Source of the DNA: Oopsacas minuta
Lineage: Eukaryota; Porifera; Hexactinellida; Lyssacinosida; Leucopsacidae
Assembly (NCBI GenBank): GCA_024704765.1
Contig: JAKMXF010000321.1
Location: 806,001 to 870,000 of the forward strand
Direction of reading: 5' to 3'
DNA: 64,000 bases
In this document: one piece after another, positions 20,737 through 32,445 of the stretch
How the letters are laid out: every line of letters starts with the position of its first letter
Numbering within the stretch: position 1 is the stretch's first letter
The notes under the pieces: generated by a model
The model's input: the letters and a program-made list of their open reading frames with translations, nothing else
The model's database searches: none
Told to the model about the DNA's origin: nothing
Translations under genes and position numbers: made by a program

Positions 20737-23700
20737 CTACGGTGTTTTGGCCGCTAAGAAGGTAGCTGCAAACTGTACTATGTAATTGGGAGTACTGTAG
20801 GCGAATATAACGATCAGAAGGATGAGAATGACTAGGAATATCACTAACATAATCCACCATTTATAATGTTTCCAGATTATGTATTTGAAACTCTTCCAGG
20901 GAGAGAGGAAGAAAGGAAACGAGGTAGCAGGTCGGTTTGGTTTCTCAAGGAATGGATTCGCGTTTGGTTCCAGCTGTGCCTCTCCTGCTGGTTTTAGCTC
21001 CGCGTCGTCTGCAGTTAAAATCTCTAATTCCATTTCCACCTTCCCTGTTATCTCTGGATTATTACCATCAGGATTAGCGATAACTGGCCACCAGCCTCGC
21101 ATTCGTTTTCGCTTGAACAAGTTGTCACAATTGCCAAGATCATCCTGCCAGGATACTTGGTTGATAGTACAGCGCCGAGCAGAAGTTACAGGTTTGAAGA
21201 ATCTAGTTAGATTGAATTCCACAGAGCCCAACACGTCGTCGGGACTGAACAGATCATTATCCCACACTTGTAATACTAAAATAGGATCAAGTCTCTTCTC
21301 TGTGCCTTCTATATTCCAAAAGTGTTCTTTCTTCTTTATAACAATTTCCTGTTCAGCCGGTAGATATCTGAAAGGGAATATCAACCTCCAATTGAACATA
21401 CCCTCTCCATCCATGCTACGGTAGTGTACGTCTGTTTTCCTACTTTTATCTTGTCCTCTAAGGAAAGCTTTCACGTATATATCACTCATACGTTCTCCTC
21501 CTATAATACTCCTCTCCTGTAGTATCACATCTTTCGTATTCCATACTACAATCCGTAGAAACATGTCCTGTGGCTTCCTGGGGGTAATATCAATAGGTGG
21601 TGGCATGCTACCTTCCCCTTTAGGGAATACATCTATAAACATGTCTAAGTATCCTTGAGGGAGATCTCCTTGTATAGGATTAATTAGCTTCCTCTGTTCA
21701 ATATGATCTGGCACATGTTCGAATTGATTGAGTACATACAGTGCGAGTCTCTGCTTCGCATTTCCTAGTTCTCGTTTTCTGTTCTTCCGCTCGTCTTTGT
21801 CTTTTATTTTTGGGAACAATTCATCACCTTCAAAATCTTCCAGACAGTAGGTTATACCGCTAATTTCTACCTGTGTACTTCCGTTCCATTTAACTTCTCC
21901 GTGTCCCTCCTCCTTAACATGTTTCTCCAGCAGAGCAGACGGTACCAGGTGATGTCTCCATTTACACGGACCAGCCACGAAGTAGTTCCTAGGCAAACCA
22001 CATGTTGCCATGTATTTAGTCAATAGTCTGTTTTCTAAATCTATAATGGTGTGACCAATTAGATCATCAGCTGATCCAAAATCATGATCCATGATGACAA
22101 GTTTCATTTCATGTTGGTGAGGAAGTCTGGCGTCGAATTCAAACATCTTTCCAAAGAGAGGATTAAGGTTATTAGGAATGTAGTGCTCCTTATCATCAAC
22201 AACCTCTTCTTCTCCAAGCATTACCTTAATGTAGGGATCTGATTTGCCGTTAGGATCTTGTGGAGCTAAGTTTTTACCTCTGATAACGTAAACTCTAACG
22301 GTTACCTCCTGTAGCCCACTTTGAGTGACATCCTTGTAGAGTAGAGGCACACTGTCTTGATCTTCCTCAGGTAGAAAGTATACCTTAACATCACCCTTGA
22401 AAAGACCACATGCATCTGCGTCTCTCTCAGCAGCTTTACCACGACTTAACTGGAAATCTTTGGTCCGGTCTCTGAAATATTTGAATGTCTGTTCAATTTC
22501 TCTCTCATAGTAAATCATAGGTTCAAATCCTTTCTCAACGAATCCAGTAGATTTCTTTTCATCCCCAACTGTAGAGTAGAATCTGCTCCAGAAGTCAAAC
22601 TCATCCCCCTGACTATCTGGATCCTGTGTCCCAACCTCTGAGTCAATAGAAATAGTTACATCCTTGTCACCTCCTGGGTCATCTCCCTGGGATTTCTTCT
22701 TAGGGGATAGAGGTTCAGGCTCCACAGGTTTCTTTGGAGGTGATTTTATCTTAGCTATGTCATTATCAATAGACTTATCATCTGCTAGAGATAGTCTAGG
22801 AGAAAGACACTGTAACGCATTCATAGCAATTTCCTCTGCCTCTTTAGAACCAGGAGTAGGTACAACGAATGATTCAAGAGATTTGATAGTGTGTACACCT
22901 ACGATTGGAGTTCTACCGAATGGTCGCTTGTCGAGTATCTGTATTTCTAACGGAGGCATGTATATCTGTTCCTTCGGTAGCATACAGTCCATGTGTATAC
23001 AGGGATTAGAGAAGTTAGGATTATCAGAGCATTTATCAATTGGATCACTCTCCCGCATGTAATTACCACATACAAGTCGTAATAGAGGATGTTCTACTGA
23101 GATAAGTTCAAACTTCTTCATATCCCTAACTCCCCATGCGAGGGCCTCAACACGCATCGGTACAAGTTTAGGACGGACATTGAATGGTACCAGATGGTAC
23201 TTAGCGTCCTTAGAGAGGGGAGGGATCTCTAGCTCATGCTCGTTCTTACCATCCATCAGGATAAGTTCAAAAGCTCCCAATAACTCGCCTCCCTCCAAAC
23301 TCTGATGAAATATAGAGTACCATTTCAGTCTAATAGGTTCTTTTTCGGGTCCCAAACGGACCTCTGGTGTAGCGAATGTTCTACCCATCAATTCGTTCTT
23401 ACCGATCAAATCCTTATCAAAGAACTCCACTACAACAAGAGGAGGAGAAGCCATGGTTGTCTCAGGGTCTCCGAAAATAGGAATATCTTTAAACTCTACG
23501 GTTTCATCCCAAGTAGGACATACACTAGCTTTTATTGTGTGCGTTTTCTTGCTTTTATTTACAAATGAAACTATAGCATAAGGGTCAGCTAGGCCGCTCT
23601 TATCACCGGAGAGAAGAGCACGTGCTTGATAGATATAGGCTCTTAGAATCCATTTATGTTCCTTCACGAAGTGCATGTACATACGAGGAGATTGTAGTAG

Positions 23701-26700
23701 AGCTTTCTTCTTAGCTTTTTTAGCAGCTTTTTTTTCTTTCTTACTTTTCTTCTTTCCATCATCTTCGCCATCACCCGATCCCTTAAACTTGAATATACAG
23801 GGGGCAGATTTGTCATTAGCCACCATCTTACGTAGCCATCTCCTCCTCCTAAACACATGTTTCCTCTTCTCGATTCTGTAGTAAGGACCCCCGTGAAATA
23901 TTGAGAACTCCCATCCTTCAGTTTCTTTGGTCTTCTGAGCTGATTTGACTTTAGCTTTCAATTCAGGAGATTCTATAGCTCTAATCCTTAATCTCACAAT
24001 TCTTCTTCGCTTCATAATAGAATCACCACGCTCCATAGGTTGGAAATTATCTCTGGATTCAGAATCGTTAGTATACTCCCAACCGTCCTGGTCCACCATC
24101 CTATTAGTGTCTACATTCCAGTCTGCATCCTTCCACACCCATCCATCTGGACACTTAATCTCCTGTGGGGTCTGATACTCAACACCGGAATCATCTTCAA
24201 ATGTAACTGTAACGTTCTCCCAATCCTGATCATCTTCCGTACGCAGTACTACCTCATATGTCTCTTCCTGAATTTCTCGCATTTTAAGCTCAGGGTCATA
24301 GTCAATGTCATCAGCTGATGAGATGAACCAATCTCCGTCCCATCGCCAGCCTTTGGGGGTCTCGAATGATTCTCTAGGCATGGACATGTCACCATAGTTG
24401 TCTGACCAGTCAGGAACTGGAGAAAAAGCTGTACCCCAAGAGAATCCGTGGAAGACATTGTTCTCATAGGTCTCTGCGAATGTAACAACAGTGCCCCCGG
24501 GGATACACTCCTCCCAATTATCCGTGCACTCTTCACGGCCCAACCAAGCAGCGAATCTTACCTGAGCTCCTAACCTATCAGAAGCATCAGCATTTGCATC
24601 CTTTACAGGCTGCCTTAAGAAACGTGTATGCACCTTCCCACAGTTCAAACCTTTAGCCATATGATTAGGGGAGAAGAATATCTCTGAAGCAGGCACACGA
24701 GCTACTGCTACTCTTTCATTATCATGTATCATCCATAGAATTAAATCAGGAATAGAGATTTGTGATTCAACAGCCATAGCTTTTATTCTGTTCAGAAATC
24801 CTACACACTCTTCAATAGCTTCTTCAACTTCAGTAGCATTCTGCCTCAGTGCGTATATCTCATCCTTCAGTACCATGATCTCGTTCTCTCGGTATTTACC
24901 CCATTGTATGTCTAGCTCTGTAGCTCCGTCGAATGACAGCTGAGGCATCGGTTCATTAAGTCCGTTTACAAGATTCTCCAGCATATTGATAACAGCCTGC
25001 GCTACTTTATCAGGAGATACGTCCTTACCTTCTCTAAGCAGATCCTTAATTCCCTTAATCTTCTTCTCCAGTTCACATGATATGTGTAGTAATATGTTAA
25101 GTGATTCTATACGATAAGTGTTATCCTCCCATTGACATGGAATAACACAGCAAGGCTTCTTATCATCCCATGGCAGGAAGTAGTAGTGCCCCTGGTCTGA
25201 TGCAGGTTTAGTTTCCTGTGTGATGCTGGAAGATGGCGGGGCATTAGGATCCTCTCTGTACCCGTAGCTACCCATACTGACTTCAAACTCCACTCCGTTG
25301 CTATGAGGCTTGACTTGAGTTGCGTGGAAGAAAGCTACGAATAATCTGTGCTTGAAACGACGCTGAGTTTTGAGAATAGATCTATGCTCAATAGCTGGGA
25401 TATCTTCTCGCGTTTTGCTCGGATATTTCCCTAAATCCGTGTTCAGCTGTAGGAGAACTCTCCCTCTGAAAGCAACACCCTCTTGTACCCCTTTGTTCAG
25501 ATGATCGTATTGATCTGTGAAGTCTTTGAATTCTCGAGTAGACCCGTAGAAATTGATCCAAGCTGGACCGAAAGTAGGCAGAAATCCGTCATCTCCAGGC
25601 AGAGATATCCTGGGTATCATCAGGAAACTTGTACCAGCTGTATCATCTCTACCTACTCTATCGTAGTCATATAATCTTATTCGTATACGTTCACACATGG
25701 AAGGGAATCGTATACCCATATTTATCTGTTCATTCCATTCAGGGTTACAAGTTGTGAACTTAACACTACTGCTTATCTTATGACCAGCATAGTTAACCTG
25801 TACATACGGGTCTACGAGATCTTTCTTCTCATCGCAATCTTTGCCGAGGAAAGATTTGAAAGACTGGAAGAATGCGGCGTCCATCTGAGGTACATCCTCA
25901 GCTCGGAATACTCTAACCTTGAAGGTAGCAGGCTGTAGACGGACGCCAGAGGGTCTCAAGAGGTTAGCATCTATGTCATCAATATGTGCACTAGAAGAGT
26001 CGTAAGCTGGGAATGGTTTGGGGTCATCTCCTGGTCCCACAACTCCTATACTAATCTTAAGATAACCCTTAGTACCACCAGATCCTATCTCCTTATCAGT
26101 TACTAATAGGACCCATTTCTGTACAAATCCGTGCTCAGGCTCGTCGTATATAGCACCCACGTCTAGCTTGAAGTTACCGATGAGACTATCCTTCATGCTG
26201 AACTTACTATTCACAACCTTCATAACTACAACACTATCAAATAGTTCTTTTGGACGTATCTTGAAGTTGAATACCAGTGTTTCGTCCCATACAGGGTTAG
26301 TTGAGCTTTTGACTGAGGAAGTACTCTTACTCTTACTAGCACAGCAGATGGTACAACAAGGACTGATACTGCCTCCACCTCCTGCTAGTCTACGTGCTTC
26401 AATGCAATGTATGCGTATTTGGAAATCTAGCTCTTTGTTAGGTAGATTATCTCTAGCTTGTCTGTTCTTGTATTTAGCAGCCCTCTTCTGTGCGGATTTG
26501 CTGCTTTTCAATCCTTTAGATTCTCCCATTGCACCAGTACCTTCCTCGCCATCACCCCCTTCTCCATCTCCTCCTTCATCACCCATCTCTCCGTCCATCC
26601 CATCCCCCATATCTCCTCCTGCATCAGGATCCCCTGGATCTCCTCCCGTGTCCCCACCACCACCTCCTGACTCCCCTGCATCCTGAGAAGCTCCCCCGCC

Positions 26701-27102
26701 CCCTCCTGCACCTCCTCCCCCGCTCTTCTGAGGTGCCGTATAACGTATAGACAGGTTAACACTACCCTGTATGGACTTACTAGACTTATCCACTAATTTC
26801 TGTGCTGGAATAGCTTGTGTCCCTGAACGAATAGCTTGTCCTATAGATATTGATGCTTTTCCCATTACCCTATCTCTGATAGTTTCTTTGTCCATTACTA
26901 TCAGTTCAAGAGTTTCTCCTCCGCTTAGATTAGCAGCTATTGGGAATTCTAGTGTCTCTCCCCATTCAGGATCCAGATTGTTGTCGATTACTTTAGTTTT
27001 CTTCTCCTGACCCTGGAATTTCAGTTTAACATAGGGATCACTCTTACCGATCCTTTCCAGGTTTTTGAGGTTGCTGGCACTCACAACCTCAATACTCAGC
27101 AT
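20737..27102 (-). CDS. Type I ferlin (dysferlin/myoferlin-like), intron-free
   Basis: A single 2121-codon frame from ATG 27102. C2A occupies residues 1-100 (GKSDPYVK, LDPEWGE). A Gly/Asp/Glu-rich linker spans about 128-200. C2B starts near 225, C2C near 395, Fer-type segments fill about 640-830, paired DysF segments with GWRWDGDW and GWEYTND lie at about 915-1090, C2D near 1148, C2E near 1313, C2F near 1598 (GKSDPYIK, DHDFG) and C2G near 1846. One membrane helix near 2083-2107 anchors the C terminus, leaving a short extracellular/luminal tail. Ferlins are Ca2+-dependent membrane-fusion and repair proteins. Length matches the family. Vertebrate ferlin genes have dozens of introns, so the complete lack of introns is notable. 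C2A and C2F keep candidate Ca2+-binding Asp residues; C2B does not. Confidence 0.95.
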   Translation of the reverse strand: MLSIEVVSASNLKNLERIGKSDPYVKLKFQGQEKKTKVIDNNLDPEWGETLEFPIAANLSGGETLELIVMDKETIRDRVMGKASISIGQAIRSGTQAIPAQKLVDKSSKSIQGSVNLSIRYTAPQKSGGGGAGGGGGASQDAGESGGGGGDTGGDPGDPDAGGDMGDGMDGEMGDEGGDGEGGDGEEGTGAMGESKGLKSSKSAQKRAAKYKNRQARDNLPNKELDFQIRIHCIEARRLAGGGGSISPCCTICCASKSKSTSSVKSSTNPVWDETLVFNFKIRPKELFDSVVVMKVVNSKFSMKDSLIGNFKLDVGAIYDEPEHGFVQKWVLLVTDKEIGSGGTKGYLKISIGVVGPGDDPKPFPAYDSSSAHIDDIDANLLRPSGVRLQPATFKVRVFRAEDVPQMDAAFFQSFKSFLGKDCDEKKDLVDPYVQVNYAGHKISSSVKFTTCNPEWNEQINMGIRFPSMCERIRIRLYDYDRVGRDDTAGTSFLMIPRISLPGDDGFLPTFGPAWINFYGSTREFKDFTDQYDHLNKGVQEGVAFRGRVLLQLNTDLGKYPSKTREDIPAIEHRSILKTQRRFKHRLFVAFFHATQVKPHSNGVEFEVSMGSYGYREDPNAPPSSSITQETKPASDQGHYYFLPWDDKKPCCVIPCQWEDNTYRIESLNILLHISCELEKKIKGIKDLLREGKDVSPDKVAQAVINMLENLVNGLNEPMPQLSFDGATELDIQWGKYRENEIMVLKDEIYALRQNATEVEEAIEECVGFLNRIKAMAVESQISIPDLILWMIHDNERVAVARVPASEIFFSPNHMAKGLNCGKVHTRFLRQPVKDANADASDRLGAQVRFAAWLGREECTDNWEECIPGGTVVTFAETYENNVFHGFSWGTAFSPVPDWSDNYGDMSMPRESFETPKGWRWDGDWFISSADDIDYDPELKMREIQEETYEVVLRTEDDQDWENVTVTFEDDSGVEYQTPQEIKCPDGWVWKDADWNVDTNRMVDQDGWEYTNDSESRDNFQPMERGDSIMKRRRIVRLRIRAIESPELKAKVKSAQKTKETEGWEFSIFHGGPYYRIEKRKHVFRRRRWLRKMVANDKSAPCIFKFKGSGDGEDDGKKKSKKEKKAAKKAKKKALLQSPRMYMHFVKEHKWILRAYIYQARALLSGDKSGLADPYAIVSFVNKSKKTHTIKASVCPTWDETVEFKDIPIFGDPETTMASPPLVVVEFFDKDLIGKNELMGRTFATPEVRLGPEKEPIRLKWYSIFHQSLEGGELLGAFELILMDGKNEHELEIPPLSKDAKYHLVPFNVRPKLVPMRVEALAWGVRDMKKFELISVEHPLLRLVCGNYMRESDPIDKCSDNPNFSNPCIHMDCMLPKEQIYMPPLEIQILDKRPFGRTPIVGVHTIKSLESFVVPTPGSKEAEEIAMNALQCLSPRLSLADDKSIDNDIAKIKSPPKKPVEPEPLSPKKKSQGDDPGGDKDVTISIDSEVGTQDPDSQGDEFDFWSRFYSTVGDEKKSTGFVEKGFEPMIYYEREIEQTFKYFRDRTKDFQLSRGKAAERDADACGLFKGDVKVYFLPEEDQDSVPLLYKDVTQSGLQEVTVRVYVIRGKNLAPQDPNGKSDPYIKVMLGEEEVVDDKEHYIPNNLNPLFGKMFEFDARLPHQHEMKLVIMDHDFGSADDLIGHTIIDLENRLLTKYMATCGLPRNYFVAGPCKWRHHLVPSALLEKHVKEEGHGEVKWNGSTQVEISGITYCLEDFEGDELFPKIKDKDERKNRKRELGNAKQRLALYVLNQFEHVPDHIEQRKLINPIQGDLPQGYLDMFIDVFPKGEGSMPPPIDITPRKPQDMFLRIVVWNTKDVILQERSIIGGERMSDIYVKAFLRGQDKSRKTDVHYRSMDGEGMFNWRLIFPFRYLPAEQEIVIKKKEHFWNIEGTEKRLDPILVLQVWDNDLFSPDDVLGSVEFNLTRFFKPVTSARRCTINQVSWQDDLGNCDNLFKRKRMRGWWPVIANPDGNNPEITGKVEMELEILTADDAELKPAGEAQLEPNANPFLEKPNRPATSFPFFLSPWKSFKYIIWKHYKWWIMLVIFLVILILLIVIFAYSTPNYIVQFAATFLAAKTP

Positions 27103-28270
27103 GGTGTAAGACCTGACTCAATAACTAAAAGCTAATCTGGAATACAATTTATCATTGTTAATTACTAAAGTAGCTTATACCAAATCATAATATATCAGGA
27201 TATTCAGTATTTGCTGATAAAGTGTTGAATAGGGTGTGTAGGAATTTGTAGTAACAAAAGCTGCATACTTAAGAATGTTATGGGTTATTTGCCAAGGAGA
27301 GGGTCATCTCGAGCCGAATTTTTTTGTGGCAAAGTTCTGGATATTGTTTTGTACATTGCTGTAATATTCATCAAAGATTTAATGGTCATGTAAAATAACT
27401 GTTTCTCATCTGGAATTTCTTGGGAGACTTGGACGGCGGACTGTATTTTACTTTTAGTTTTTAGAGGCCAGTTAAAATGTAAAATATTTTTACCCTCGAT
27501 TATCCCATCACTTCCTCTCTGGGAATAAAAATTCAACTACGTATACAAGTAGTAAAGTGTGGATTGCACAATCTGTGACCAAAGAATTATCCATAAATTT
27601 GGAAAAAATACAAATAAAATATTTCCAGATAGGGTAGAAAATTGTGAGGGGAGGAGAATAAGTATTTTACTTTACAAGGCCCAATAATATCTGGAAATGT
27701 AATCTTACAAATCTGAATGTGAAGTGTTCATTTGATAATTTACACAAATAATGTACTTATGAGTTAATGAATATAAATATATTCACTGTAATTGAGTTTA
27801 TAGACCTTAAGCCTAACATGAAAAGCCGATACCTTAGAGAATATTGTCAAAAATTTAGTTAAGTAAAATTAAAAGCTAGAATCCAAATAATTTCTATTCA
27901 ACATTATATTTTTTTTGGGGAAGATAATGTATTACAAGTACGTGTATATACGTATGTACTATAGAATTCAATACACACACTTATTGACCTCAGATATCAT
28001 GTGATAGTATATCAAATCAGAATATAACGTATCTTAATGATATAAGTGGATTTACTTGTTCAAAGATAGAATGGTATAAAGTGAAAAGAGATAATGTGTG
28101 ATAAATCTGACTTTATTGTATAATGAAAATCTTGCAAGGGTCCACAGGATATGTAAATTGGTATAGGGGGTCCATGGCTGAAAAAGGTTGGGAATCGCAG
28201 TACTATGTAATGTCAAAATTGTGACAAATATAAGAAAAATATCCCATCATTTCCATTGTTAAACAGATGC

Positions 28271-28372
28271 AGGGGCGGCGGAAACTGTCAGGCAAGTTAG
28301 CTATGGCCAGACCACTTTACAAAAGATCAAGCCAATGGCCTGACCTCTATTTAGCACCTTCCGCCGCCCTTG
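28271..28372. mobile_element. 102-bp inverted-repeat element
   Basis: Ends are AGGGGCGGCGGAA and TTCCGCCGCCCTTG. The flanks share AGATGC on both sides (28265-28270 and 28373-28378), a likely target duplication. It is too short to code and is a MITE-like relic. Confidence 0.65.
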
Positions 28373-29448
28373 AGATGCCAAGACAGTATGCAATAGTTAT
28401 GAACAAGACGTATCACAAATTAGTATCACAATAACTCGCAACAGACAACTTGTCGGGATAATTGTCATGTTGCGAGTTGTGTTACTACCGAATAAATGCT
28501 CAAGGAACTAGTATCAGTAACAAATATAACGTCAATATTTTAGGGTAATTTTATCACGTATACATAATGTTGATATAGACATAGGCGCCGAATCATTAAC
28601 TAGCCCAGAAATGGATGGAATCATGGCCTTGGTGTGGGAACAGTGGGATTATTACAACATACGTATATACTTAGATCAATTATAATACAATCCGGTAACT
28701 CGAAAGAATTTGATTCTCCTGAGGGTTTGAGTTACCGGATGCAGATGTTGACTGTACGCACATGTTCGTAGAAAATTAGAGGCTAATATTTCGTAGAAAT
28801 GAAATAAATATATTTGTAGAAATTTAGTAAATAATAAACTTACAAAACTTGAGTGAAACAAATAATATAATCACACAATTAAATGAACTTCAGCTACATT
28901 AGCATACTTATGTTGATACTAAGCCTATGAAAATGATAGAGCTAGAGTTACACTAAATAACCTAGAGATTCGTGTCAACGAGTAAGGAGATATTTAAGTC
29001 CTAAACAAATTCCCATTCTCTCATTATATGGCATCATTACAATGTAGGCATAATTATTTAGTTCAGGTGAATAGCGTAATTGAAAAGTCAGTCAAAGTTC
29101 GCTGAATATTAGTTAATCCGAATTTATCAAAACAAAAGATTACATTTCTATAGGAAAGATTACACTTACTACTCAAACCCTAACTTCATAATATACTTAG
29201 AGACTTGGTTCGGTTAAATACTAAGTTTCCAGGCTTGATTAATCCGTGATTAACTATAAGAAATTATGATTAATTCATAATAAAGGTAAATAATGTGGAT
29301 ATTACTTGTAATTAATATTTATCCACAAAAACATTTAATCACTAATTATGGCTATGAGATACACTAATTGTGTATTTTGGCTAGGCACTGTACAAGGTCG
29401 TTATTGATAGAGATTGTTCTCAGGAATTGCAAGAGATCGCGGATTCAT

Positions 29449-30015
29449 CAGTTACAGTAAACCCAGTTAGTGCGTACAGTCGAAATTGAGCTTTTTTGCC
29501 CCCCAAAATGCACGGAAAAGAGGCAAAACTCAAAACCATTTTATGTTTCGAGGGGGTAACTCTTAATCTTAATACAGTAGAGACAACAAAAATAAATATG
29601 TTAGTAAATAACTAAACAATCATCAATATTTATTCATTTTGACCAATTAAATTGCACTCGAAATCGGGAATTTTTTATCACATGAAAGAGGGCAAGAAAC
29701 AGGAGGCAAATAACACGAAAGAAAATGCATTGAAACTGCACTTTTATATAATCAAGGTAGCAAAATAACCTGATACGCAAATAACCAATATGTTTTGTAT
29801 TTAGATATTATTAGGGAGAAACAAGCAAATATAAGGAGGCAATATAACCCAGCGGCAAAAACCCGATTTCGATTGTAGTACTTTTTCCAAAACAGATCGC
29901 TAATCTTATCTTGTATTATTGTATAAGAATAATATTAGGATAAGACGTACTTCCGTTAGTAAGTACTACTTTTGTTTCCCCGAGGGGATATGTCTTTTCT
30001 GAGTTCTACTGCATT
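29449..30015. mobile_element. Possible pogo/Tigger-like DNA element relic
   Basis: The left boundary reads ACAGTAAACCCAGTTAGT and the right GAGTTCTACTGCA, approximately inverted. The right 70 bases (GTTAGTAAGTACTACTTTTG region) match 51003-51065 in another element. No transposase frame is visible. Confidence 0.35.
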
Positions 30016-30297
30016 GCTCAGGAATTAGGAATAGATTTATAATTTTCACATAGATTCTAAACCAAAAAGAAGGCAGATCAAAGCATCATAAAAGGTCCCT
30101 TGTAAATAGTCTAGAATAATAAATGTTGATAGATACCTCCATAATATGGCCAAAAATCTAATATATGTAGTATTATTATATTGTAATAGAAAAGCAAATT
30201 AAAATCAAAGTAGTACACTTCGATGATGCAATTAGTCGAAAAACAATCTTTCTAACTAAACTATAAGTGATAAGGTTATAATAGCTAATCTTACTAT

Positions 30298-32018
30298 CTA
30301 TTGGGGTTTCTCTAAGTCACTGAGATTCAACATTAAGTTCCTAGCATCTAGATAAGCTCTGTTGTGAGAGGATGAAATTATACGGGCAATCTCTTGAGCT
30401 GTTTTCAGACGTCTAAGTTTAAGATAACCAGGATGAGACTGTATAGCTTTACCTAACATTTTAGCAGCTTCTCCTTCTCCCTCAGCTCTCACTATTTTCT
30501 CCTGTCTCTCCTGTTTAGCACGCTCTACCACGAATTGAGCACGTTGTGCCTCTTGTTGAGCAACCTAACAGTATATCAGAGTATAATATAAGTTCATGGA
30601 ATAAATCAGGAATGCTTTTAGTAAAACATTTTTTGTTGGTCATGTTTGGCCAAAAAGTCATATGAGAAACCCTGAGCTAACGATGTTCCACTTTAGCACA
30701 GTAGACAGGATTTTTTACTGGGAGGGGATAACACCATTAGAACCGAAAGAATAGATTATTCTTCAAAGATACATATCCCTCCCTCCTAGCTACGTCACCA
30801 GTTACCTGCTTCGCTTCAATAGCAGCAGTGTATTCTGAACTGAATGATAAATCAGTGATAGACACGTCATCAAGAATTATATTAAAATCCTTAGCTCTCT
30901 CAATCAGTCTATCTCTCACTAGCTGAGATACCAGAGGTCTCTGTGTAATCAGCTGAGCAGCATTGAATTGAGCTACTACACTCTTTAAGATCTCATTAGT
31001 TATGCTCGGTAGTACTCTAGCATCATAATCCTTGCTTAATGTCCTATACATGTTAGCTAGTGTGTCTTGTGCTGGTCTGTGTAGAACTCTCAACCCTGTA
31101 TTATAAGTATTATTATATTAGTAAGCACATTACAGTAGTACCCCAGATTAATTTTACGCTTTTAGCCTGGTTTGTTTCTAGAAATGTGATCGGTAATTAT
31201 ATATTAATCGGATTGTACTGTATCACACTTTCCAACCTGAGTGAAGAAAAAAGTTTAGCAGGAGGTAGTATATTACCATCAGAGTGGAGTATTAAAAGTC
31301 GAACAAGTATGGTTTTTGACAAATTTCGGAGGGATACCAAAACTGGAGAGTTGGCAAGTATGATGTATATATACACGTACTCTGTAGAGTGGAAGCAGAT
31401 TAATAGACTACTCGGGGTCTGTAGGCGATACTGAGCCGAAGAGCAGGGGGACATACATATTTTATAATCATTTATAAATGGCATAGAGTAAACTCTCATT
31501 TACGAAATGATAAATAGAAATACTACTAGCTCCTTATATAGATAGGAAAAATACTCTCAATGACCTGATCATACCACAAAATGATTTCAAATGCCGAATA
31601 TAAATTCCACATAAATCGAAGTATATATCATCATTAATTAAAAATCTATTCTAATGTATAGAAGTATTAAAGCATCTACCGCGGTAGCTGTTAACATGCT
31701 CCAAGGCATACATGCTATAACCAGAGTTCGCTCCATTATTCAACATAGCATATTAATACAATTGGAATGATGTACGGATGGTTGGTGCTGGCGTGTTGGA
31801 GCTGTGACGGTGTACGTATGTATTTTGAGCATCATATAATTACCTAATTCGTTGGCCAATTTAAAATAAACCTATTACATATTTCTTCGAGTTATACGGT
31901 CAGGGTTGCCCTGGGTATGGGAATTCCATATGGAAAACCTATGAGAATAATTAACATTACTTCCCTATGCACTGGCCTGATTTACTAGTGCCAGTAATTT
32001 TGATCATAAGAACCTGTA

Positions 32019-32092
<74 letters not shown>

Positions 32093-32445
32093 TATTTGTT
32101 ATAAAGAGCTCAATTTGATAGCACCTTACCTATGTTCACAATCTGTAGATCCTTACTCCCACTGGGGCTAATGAACTTGTATGGACGTGCTCTTATATCA
32201 AATATAATGGGCTTATGTACCCAAGGTAATCTGAAGTGTAGACCCTCATTCATCACCTCATTTCCTAAACCACTAACTCTGCTGAACAGAATACTCCTAT
32301 GTCCGCCCTCAACTGTATAGACACAGTTCTTTACCGCATAGCCTATTCCCACTAGTCCTAACGCTACCACTGCGAAGGATCCTGTTCCCTTAGGGAGCTT
32401 GAACCCACTGAAGTCCAGCTTCACTTCAGGACCTTTGTTAGACAT
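30298..32445 (-). CDS. PHB2: Prohibitin-2, three exons
   Basis: Exons are 32445-32130, 31095-30806 and 30564-30298. Junctions are GT/AG (donors GTAAGG and GTAACT) with phases 1 and 0, and join into 290 residues; human PHB2 has 299. The N terminus has a membrane anchor ([17 protein letters not shown]), followed by the prohibitin/SPFH domain ([42 protein letters not shown]) and the C-terminal coiled coil ([19 protein letters not shown]). PHB2 forms ring complexes with PHB1 in the mitochondrial inner membrane and supports cristae, m-AAA protease control and mitophagy. Intron 1 is 1034 bases and carries a TAA repeat; intron 2 is 241. All key regions are intact. The C terminus is shorter than in vertebrates. 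Confidence 0.95.
32019..32093. repeat. AAT/TAA microsatellite in PHB2 intron 1
   Basis: About 24 uninterrupted TAA units, near the 5' splice site of intron 1 on the coding strand. Confidence 0.95.

Larger units (their letters stand above)
27103..30297. other. Intergenic between ferlin and PHB2, with transposon relics
   Basis: No gene is supported. It holds a small inverted-repeat element at 28271-28372, a hAT-like terminal fragment near 28137-28202 (AAAAAGGTTGGGAATCGCAG), short stem-loops at 28433-28478 and 28690-28741, and pogo/Tigger-like ends at about 29450 and 29945-30015. The bases next to 27102 should hold the ferlin promoter; no TATA box is evident. Confidence 0.45.

Noticed and set aside
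23664-24536. Alternative-frame open readings within the ferlin gene
   Set aside because: The ferlin frame is continuous and shows clear DysF and C2 domains here; the others are chance.
26168-26762. Several overlapping frames opposite the ferlin linker, including Pro- and Ser-rich ones
   Set aside because: They mirror the Gly/Asp-rich low-complexity ferlin coding sequence and have no independent support.
27285-27536. 83-codon minus-strand frame upstream of ferlin
   Set aside because: No domain, no splice context and AT-rich composition; probably chance.
31060-31499. Open frames on both strands between PHB2 exons 1 and 2
   Set aside because: They lie mostly in PHB2 intron 1, and the exon boundaries are fixed by the match to PHB2.
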